A DNA stretch of 10,559 bases from Methylococcaceae bacterium (lineage in GTDB: Bacteria; Pseudomonadota; Gammaproteobacteria; Methylococcales; Methylomonadaceae): assembly GCA_013140465.1 (NCBI GenBank), contig JABFST010000040.1:1-10559 (forward strand). The letters run 5' to 3'. Below are positions 6,481-10,559 of this stretch, in pieces; within the stretch, counting starts at the first letter, position 1; every line of letters begins with the position of its first letter. The translations under genes and the position numbers were made by a program. Under the pieces are notes generated by a model that worked only from the letters and a program-made list of their open reading frames with translations, was not told the origin of the DNA and ran no database searches.

Positions 6481-7765
6481 GCAAACCGAGGTACGTCAGC
6501 CAGCCTATGCTCAACAAACCTAGCGCAAACAGCCCATAAGCCCAAGGCCAAGGCAAGCTTTGGGTCATCATCGTAAATTCGGACATACCGCCCATGCCCG
6601 CCAATAAATTCAGCGGCATAAAAATCACGCTGATGATGGTCAGGCGTTTGATGTCTTTGTTTTGGTTGACGTTAATCAAACCAACGATAGCATCCATTTG
6701 AAAGTTAATTTTGTTGAACAAAAACGCCGTATGCCCGTCCAGCGATTCGATGTCGCGTAAAATTTCGCGGACATCGGCGTGCTGGGTTTCCGATAAAAAC
6801 CGCCCGCGCATCAAGAACGACAAGGCGCGGCGGGTATCCAGCACATTCCGGCGGATACGCCCGTTCAAATCTTCTTCTTCGGCGATTGCCGCCAACATTT
6901 TTGCCGCTTCGTCATCAGTCATGTGCGAACGGAACACTTGCCGCCCGACATTTTCCAATTCCGCATACACGTCTTCCAAGGCATTGGCGGAATACTCCAC
7001 CTCGGCGGCATATAAATCCAACAACACGTCCTTGGCTTCGCTGACATAGCCGGATTCGGCTTTTGCCCGCGACCGTTGCAGCCTAAACACCGGCAACTCG
7101 CGGTTGCGCACCGAAAACAACATGCCTTTGTTTAATACAAACGCCACTGCCACGTTGCGTGATTCGTCCTTACGATCCAACAAAAAATCCGAATGCAAAT
7201 GCACTTGACCGTTTTCTTCGACATAAAAACGCGCACTGGTTTCCAAGTCGGTCAGTTCGTTAGGGTTAGGCAATTCCACGTCAAAAACATCATTTGCCCA
7301 CGCCAGCTGTTCTTCTTCCGGCATCACCAAATCAATCCAAATCGGTGTGTAGTGCTGCAAATCGGTTTTCGATTCAATGGTGATTTGCCGCAGCTTGCCT
7401 TCGTAAAGATCAAACACGCGCATCACCATACTGCGCACCCTCGGTTTGGCTTCCAAACCCAAAGATAATCGCCCGGCTTCTGACATATCGCGGCGTATGT
7501 CTTCTTTACGGTCTTCGCGCACTAAGTTCCAAACTATCAGACGGTCGTCAGCCGACAAGGCATCGAGTACGTTGGCTAGCACCAAGGTTGGCAATTGGTC
7601 GAGATGTTTTTGCAATTCGGTGCGGTTTTGTTTCTGCACCAAAGTTTCCACCAAATCATGATGGGGCATGTCTTGCCGCCGCACCAAACCTTCCACCAGC
7701 TTATGCTTAGCCAGCAAATTGCTGACATCGGTAAAATAATCTGGGCTGCGTGGGGGCTGGTTCAT
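6428..7765 (-). CDS. CorA-family divalent cation transporter with MgtE_N-like N-terminal region
   Basis: A 445-residue inner-membrane protein, clearly longer than E. coli CorA (316). Residues about 35-100 are helical and recall the MgtE N-terminal superhelix (VQKQNRTELQKHLDQLPTLV, then LANVLDALSADDRLIVWNLV). Residues about 110-370 form the CorA cytoplasmic funnel with the long stalk helix. Two membrane segments follow at about 375-394 (ISVIFMPLNLLAGMGGM) and 408-431. The loop after the first segment, where CorA has YGMN, reads GGMS (Gly393-Met394-Ser395), so the selectivity Asn is Ser. The ion is therefore uncertain: Mg2+, Co2+, Zn2+ or Ni2+ are all possible. The C-terminus is basic (FERRKQK), as in CorA. 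The gene lies 52 nt after the beta-RFAP synthase stop and overlaps the next gene, so it is carried inside the H4MPT operon. Confidence 0.88.
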   Translation of the reverse strand: MNQPPRSPDYFTDVSNLLAKHKLVEGLVRRQDMPHHDLVETLVQKQNRTELQKHLDQLPTLVLANVLDALSADDRLIVWNLVREDRKEDIRRDMSEAGRLSLGLEAKPRVRSMVMRVFDLYEGKLRQITIESKTDLQHYTPIWIDLVMPEEEQLAWANDVFDVELPNPNELTDLETSARFYVEENGQVHLHSDFLLDRKDESRNVAVAFVLNKGMLFSVRNRELPVFRLQRSRAKAESGYVSEAKDVLLDLYAAEVEYSANALEDVYAELENVGRQVFRSHMTDDEAAKMLAAIAEEEDLNGRIRRNVLDTRRALSFLMRGRFLSETQHADVREILRDIESLDGHTAFLFNKINFQMDAIVGLINVNQNKDIKRLTIISVIFMPLNLLAGMGGMSEFTMMTQSLPWPWAYGLFALGLLSIGWLTYLGLHVFERRKQKPDAAVRRK

Positions 7766-7817
7766 GTCGGGATAAACTGGGTAAGGTCAGGTATCGGGTT
7801 TTTATTTAGGTGCTTGC

Positions 7818-8780
7818 CTACTCAACAAACACATCCCCCCCACTGTTTCGGGCACTGGCGGCGACAAAACTTAAGTTTGCAAACTGGGCAAAATGGCTGC
7901 GTGCTTGTTGGGTTAGCGCCTCAGCAAACTCGGCGCCGTCTACCGCACAAAAGCCCGTCGGCCCCCATGAGGTTTGCCCGATTGCGACTGCACCTTGTTG
8001 TTCTAGCCAGTGCATCGCTTTAGCCACTTCGGGGCTGGTAAACACACCGCCTTGGGCGGCGGCAAAATGCTCACCCACTGTGCGTTGCAATTGGCTAATC
8101 ACTTCGCCAAAACGGGGCAAATCGTGTTCGGCAACAGCGGGTAAACCTTGCATCAGCAGCATATAGCACAAGCGTTCGGCTTCTTGCTTGGGGAATGGCG
8201 GCAACGCCTTAAAGGCTTGGATTTCTTGTTGTCCGTGCAAACCTTGCCCGCGTCCGTCAAACACTAAAATAAAACGCCAGCTTGCAGGAATGTCCAAATG
8301 CACCAACACTGGCGGGGTGATGGTTTTTGCGCCCCGTCCGCCATCGACAACCAAGCCGCCTTGTTCAAACACGCCTATGCCTATGCCGGAACGCAAACCG
8401 CGCTCCAACACCGCCGCAATATCACGCACGCTCAGCCCTAAGCCATAATAAGCGTTTAAGGCCGAACCTATCGCCAAGGACATTTGCGTACCCGAACCTA
8501 AGCCCACATGCTCGGGTATGGCGGCATCAATCGTAATCGCAACTTGGTCGGACACCTTAAACACCTTGCATAATTCCGCCAAGCATTTCTCGGCGCGGCG
8601 TGCGCCTGGCCCGATAATCGTGCGTTGCTCGGCATAGCTCAGCGAAATGCGCGTCGCATGTTCGTTGAGTGCGACGCCGATACTGCCAAAATGGCGGTCT
8701 AAGGAAGCGCTCAGATCGATAAACCCCATGTGTAATCTGGCAGGGGCAATGACTGAAACTTTAGAAGAATGGGCTATCAA
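7818..8780 (-). CDS. mptG: beta-ribofuranosylaminobenzene 5'-phosphate (beta-RFAP) synthase
   Basis: Beta-RFAP synthase condenses PRPP with a p-aminobenzoate-type arylamine acceptor, releasing CO2 and pyrophosphate, the first committed step in building the H4MPT arm. The 320-residue protein belongs to the GHMP-kinase-like family. Seen: VIAPARLHMGFIDLS at 10-24, the nucleotide/phosphate loop PEHVGLGSGTQMSLAIGSAL at 89-108, and the hallmark RGLRSGIGIGVFEQGGLVVD at 127-146 followed by GGRG. The start is TTG at 8780; no ATG or GTG lies between the upstream in-frame stop and the conserved domain, and the start just precedes the family's first motif. No clear ribosome binding site is visible. A TATAAT box 35 nt upstream suggests that this is the first gene of the H4MPT operon. 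The symbol is that of the archaeal enzyme; the methylotroph name is 'orf4'. Confidence 0.92.
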   Translation of the reverse strand: MIAHSSKVSVIAPARLHMGFIDLSASLDRHFGSIGVALNEHATRISLSYAEQRTIIGPGARRAEKCLAELCKVFKVSDQVAITIDAAIPEHVGLGSGTQMSLAIGSALNAYYGLGLSVRDIAAVLERGLRSGIGIGVFEQGGLVVDGGRGAKTITPPVLVHLDIPASWRFILVFDGRGQGLHGQQEIQAFKALPPFPKQEAERLCYMLLMQGLPAVAEHDLPRFGEVISQLQRTVGEHFAAAQGGVFTSPEVAKAMHWLEQQGAVAIGQTSWGPTGFCAVDGAEFAEALTQQARSHFAQFANLSFVAASARNSGGDVFVE

Positions 8781-8814
8781 GTGAAAGGTGTGCGGTCTGG
8801 CAAAAGGTGCGCGG

Positions 8815-8845
8815 ATTATACAGGATTAACATGGCAAAGGGTGAA
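8815..8845 (-). promoter_or_regulatory. putative sigma-70 promoter of the H4MPT operon
   Basis: On the minus strand a perfect TATAAT (8820-8815) lies about 35 nt before the TTG start of beta-RFAP synthase. The best -35 candidate is TTCACC (8845-8840), 4 of 6 matches with a long 19-nt spacer, so the promoter may be weak or activator-dependent. The predicted leader would be under 30 nt. Confidence 0.45.
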
Positions 8846-8905
8846 CTTAACCAGCGGCAGGACTGCGGCTGCTAGTCGCTATCCATGAGTTGTAGGCAAA
8901 GCGCT

Positions 8906-8938
8906 AGACCTGCTAGGTTTTATAAACCTCGCAGGTCT
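8906..8938. repeat. 33-nt palindromic intergenic element (14 of 15 pairs, 3-nt loop)
   Basis: AGACCTGC (8906-8913) pairs with GCAGGTCT (8931-8938). After one mismatch (8914/8930), AGGTTT (8915-8920) pairs with AAACCT (8924-8929), leaving loop TAT. It stands between the HAD gene end and the beta-RFAP synthase promoter, both on the minus strand. A short T run follows only on the plus strand, so it is not a typical terminator for the HAD gene, although the stem itself may still stall or protect the transcript. The form resembles dispersed REP-like intergenic palindromes. Confidence 0.75.
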
Positions 8939-8973
8939 TTATACTGCCGTTAATGGGAGCTTATCGGTTGGTA

Positions 8974-9657
8974 TCAGCCCAAATGCTGGGTAGGACAGGT
9001 TTGTTGCCGTAGACTGATAATAGGCCATTGGGCTTGTTCGGCCACCGCCGCGAGCGTTGCGTCGGGATCAACTGCAACCGGATGATCCACCAATTTAAGC
9101 AGCGGCAAATCATTGTGCGAATCGCTGTAAAACCAACTGTCCTCTAAGCTTTCGTTGGCAGAAGCCAGCCATTGGTCCAGCAAGGTGACTTTGCCGGCCT
9201 GAAAACAGGGAATCCCGACAAAATCGCCCGTATAACGGCCTTGGTGCATTTCTGGGGCTGTTGCCAGCAAATGCTCTATTCCGTACAGCTGGACAATGGG
9301 TTCGGTAATAAAGCGGTTAGTTGCGGTAATGACTATTAAAGTGTCGCCACGCGCCTTATGGATGTCCACCAATTGCTGCGCGGGCTGCAACATAATAGGG
9401 GTGATGATGTCTTGGATAAATTGCGCCCGCCATTGCAGCAGTTGGGTTGGATCGTTGTCTGCCAACGGTTTTAGCGCAAAGCGCAAAAACGCCGCCATAT
9501 CCAAAGTGCCGTTGCGGTAATCCTCATAAAATTGGGCGTTGCTGGCTTCATACTGCGCCTTGTCCACTATGCCTTGGTCAACCAAAAACTGGCCCCACAA
9601 GTAATCACTATCATCGGCTATCAGGGTGTTATCTAAATCAAAAATGGCTAAACTCAC
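8974..9657 (-). CDS. HAD-IB family phosphatase (SerB/CicA-like)
   Basis: A cytoplasmic HAD-superfamily hydrolase of subfamily IB, about 227 residues from the chosen start. Motif I is FDLDNT (nucleophile Asp7 and Asp9 counted from the GTG) in LAIFDLDNTLIADDSDYLWG. Motif II is the Thr in LIVITATNRF, and motif IV is FYSDSHNDLPLL with the metal Asp residues. A helical cap lies between motifs I and II. Relatives act on phosphoserine, histidinol phosphate or related phosphomonoesters; the substrate here cannot be told. The GTG at 9657 is preferred over an ATG 12 codons upstream (9693), because the family begins right at this point and an ACAGG ribosome binding site lies 6 nt before it. It is divergent from rppH, a pairing found in many gammaproteobacteria such as Pseudomonas. 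Confidence 0.88.
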   Translation of the reverse strand: MSLAIFDLDNTLIADDSDYLWGQFLVDQGIVDKAQYEASNAQFYEDYRNGTLDMAAFLRFALKPLADNDPTQLLQWRAQFIQDIITPIMLQPAQQLVDIHKARGDTLIVITATNRFITEPIVQLYGIEHLLATAPEMHQGRYTGDFVGIPCFQAGKVTLLDQWLASANESLEDSWFYSDSHNDLPLLKLVDHPVAVDPDATLAAVAEQAQWPIISLRQQTCPTQHLG

Positions 9658-9730
9658 GGTAAACCTGTCTGCGCTAATTAAAAGGGTATGCACGCTGGCA
9701 TCTGGTGGCTATTTATGGAACAATGCAGCT

Positions 9731-9759
9731 ATTATAAACAACCCCACCTATTCTTGTAA
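9731..9759 (-). promoter_or_regulatory. putative promoter of the HAD gene
   Basis: On the minus strand TATAAT (9736-9731) lies about 74 nt before the preferred GTG start, with a weak TTACAA (9759-9754) 17 nt further upstream (3 of 6 matches to the -35 consensus). The rest of the 157-nt divergent gap shows no clear plus-strand promoter for rppH. Low confidence because TATAAT-like words are frequent in AT-rich gaps. Confidence 0.35.
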
Positions 9760-9814
9760 TTTTACTGATCCGTAAGGTTTTAGTTGGGTAGCGGGCAAAC
9801 ACACAGGTTTTAAC

Positions 9815-10339
9815 ATGATAGACTCTAAAGGATACCGGCCCAATGTCGGGATCATCCTTTGCAATGACGAGGGTCGCGTGTTTTGGGCAAAACGGATGGG
9901 CGTAAATGCTTGGCAATTTCCGCAAGGCGGAATTAATGACGACGAAGACCCTGAAACAGCGATGTATCGAGAATTGTGGGAGGAAACCGGACTGCAACAA
10001 GAACATGTGCAAGTGCTGGGACGCACGCGCTATTGGCTACGCTACCAATTGCCGGAACGCTATATACGCAAAAACTCCATGCCTTTGTGTATAGGCCAAA
10101 AGCAAATTTGGTATATGTTGCGATTGCTGACCCAAGATTCCAGCGTGCGCTTTGACCATTGCGCCAAACCCGAATTTGACAGCTGGCGTTGGGTGGATTA
10201 TTGGGAACCGCTTAATGATGTCGTCTACTTTAAGCGCAAAGTTTACCAAAAAGCGATGATTGAATTAGGCGCGATTTTGGGCTTTGATGCCATCCCTAGC
10301 CAACTTGCCCCGCCGTCTAAAGCCAAAAACTCCAAATAA
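9815..10339 (+). CDS. rppH: RNA 5'-pyrophosphohydrolase
   Basis: RppH (NudH) removes pyrophosphate from the 5' end of triphosphorylated or diphosphorylated mRNA, which starts 5'-end-dependent decay by RNase E. The protein has 174 residues, matching the family. It begins [20 protein letters not shown] and has the RppH-typical WQFPQGGI before a complete Nudix box: Gly38, Glu44, then REL-W-EETGL at 52-60, with Glu53, Glu56 and Glu57 as metal ligands. The later [20 protein letters not shown] block is also characteristic of RppH. The ATG at 9815 has an AGG 7 nt before it. It is the only plus-strand gene and is divergent from the HAD hydrolase. In many gammaproteobacteria ptsP follows, but that part is outside the window. 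Secure. Confidence 0.96.
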   Translation: MIDSKGYRPNVGIILCNDEGRVFWAKRMGVNAWQFPQGGINDDEDPETAMYRELWEETGLQQEHVQVLGRTRYWLRYQLPERYIRKNSMPLCIGQKQIWYMLRLLTQDSSVRFDHCAKPEFDSWRWVDYWEPLNDVVYFKRKVYQKAMIELGAILGFDAIPSQLAPPSKAKNSK

Positions 10340-10379
10340 GCCCCGCTTCATCCATCCCCACAAGAATGGCGGCATCAAC

Positions 10380-10399
10380 GCAACGGCATTAGCCGTTGC
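10380..10399 (+). repeat. hairpin downstream of rppH
   Basis: GCAACGGC (10380-10387) and GCCGTTGC (10392-10399) are perfect inverted repeats around a 4-nt loop ATTA, 41 nt past the rppH stop. No T run follows, so it is at best a weak or Rho-assisted terminator, or an mRNA-stabilising stem. Confidence 0.5.
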
Positions 10400-10468
10400 C
10401 GTATCCGCAATCAACGATCAATAACTTAAATTTTTGTAACTATTCAGAGCGACTTCTAATAAGTCAAA

Positions 10469-10514
10469 TTTACCGTAGGCTGAGCGGAGTCTTTACCGTA
10501 GGCTGAGCGGAGTC
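10469..10514 (+). repeat. exact 23-bp tandem repeat (two copies)
   Basis: The 23-nt unit at 10469-10491 is repeated without a gap or mismatch at 10492-10514. The core is TACCGTAGGCTGAGCGGAGT. The second copy flows directly into the long inverted repeat that follows, so the first copy looks like a partial duplication of the left arm. Confidence 0.85.
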
Positions 10515-10553
10515 GAAGCCGGTTTGTTCGCTTCGACTCCGCTCAGCGAACGG
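10496..10553. repeat. REP-like palindrome with an 18-bp perfect stem
   Basis: Bases 10502-10519 (GCTGAGCGGAGTCGAAGC) are perfectly complementary to 10530-10547 around a 10-nt loop. A 3-nt internal mismatch and three more pairs (CCG at 10496-10498 with CGG at 10551-10553) extend the structure. Sequences of this type, with GACTCCGCTCAGC, are common as dispersed intergenic repeats in many bacterial genomes. No coding frame is visible between rppH and the window end. It could act as a bidirectional terminator or transcript stabiliser, or be a non-autonomous mobile repeat. Confidence 0.85.
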
Positions 10554-10559
10554 CTGTTG

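Noticed and set aside
6588..6599. Reading the GMG tripeptide of the CorA-like protein as a mutated GMN motif
   Set aside because: Alignment with the usual spacing (PLTLIAGIYGMN against PLNLLAGMGGMS) places GMS, not GMG, at the motif, so the change is Asn to Ser.
9658..9693. ATG start 12 codons upstream for the HAD hydrolase
   Set aside because: The family begins immediately before the DLDNT motif, and the GTG at 9657 has a better ribosome binding site. The ATG remains possible.
10469..10559. Possible start of a CRISPR array
   Set aside because: The two 23-bp copies are directly adjacent with no spacer, and the following copy is inverted, so this is a tandem and palindromic repeat.

Overview
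The window looks like chromosome of a methylotrophic, most likely methanotrophic, gammaproteobacterium of the Methylococcales type. The reason is the central minus-strand cluster. It holds formaldehyde-activating enzyme, methenyl-H4MPT cyclohydrolase, beta-RFAP synthase and three accessory genes of the 'archaeal-like' tetrahydromethanopterin (H4MPT) C1 pathway. The flanking genes (rppH next to a HAD-IB hydrolase; a BON lipoprotein with a YqjD/YqjE-like set) are typical of gammaproteobacteria. The genus is inferred, not proven.

Layout from left to right. (1) Positions 1-276 are one end of an IS3-family insertion sequence. Its reading frame joins the start of OrfA directly to the middle of OrfB, so an internal deletion is likely. 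(2) Positions 324-1683 are a compact minus-strand envelope/stress operon: BON-domain lipoprotein, DUF883 (YqjD/ElaB-like) protein, YqjE-like membrane protein and a small YqjK-like protein, with an 11-nt gap, a 6-nt gap and an ATGA overlap. (3) Positions 1930-8780 are a minus-strand H4MPT cluster, read as beta-RFAP synthase -> CorA-family transporter -> ATP-grasp ligase -> mch -> RimK-like ATP-grasp ligase -> CitG-like protein -> fae. It starts behind a TATAAT box and ends in a strong intrinsic terminator. (4) A HAD-IB phosphatase (minus) and rppH (plus) are divergently arranged. (5) The right edge carries a 23-bp exact tandem repeat fused to an 18-bp perfect inverted repeat.

How the genes fit together: Fae condenses formaldehyde with H4MPT to give methylene-H4MPT. 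After a methylene-H4MPT dehydrogenase step (no mtdA/mtdB gene is in this window), Mch hydrolyses methenyl-H4MPT to formyl-H4MPT. Beta-RFAP synthase makes the first committed intermediate of the pterin cofactor's arylamine arm. The two ATP-grasp proteins and the CitG-like protein are conserved companions that probably help build or decorate the C1 carriers (H4MPT and/or methylofuran), but their reactions cannot be read from sequence alone. The CorA-type transporter is an unexpected member of this gene string.

No rRNA, tRNA, CRISPR array, complete mobile element or attachment site was seen. No gene-free stretch exceeds 300 bases. The longest are 1684-1929 (fae terminator, a second palindrome and the BON gene's ribosome binding site), 10340-10559 (repeats) and 8781-8973 (a palindrome and a promoter).
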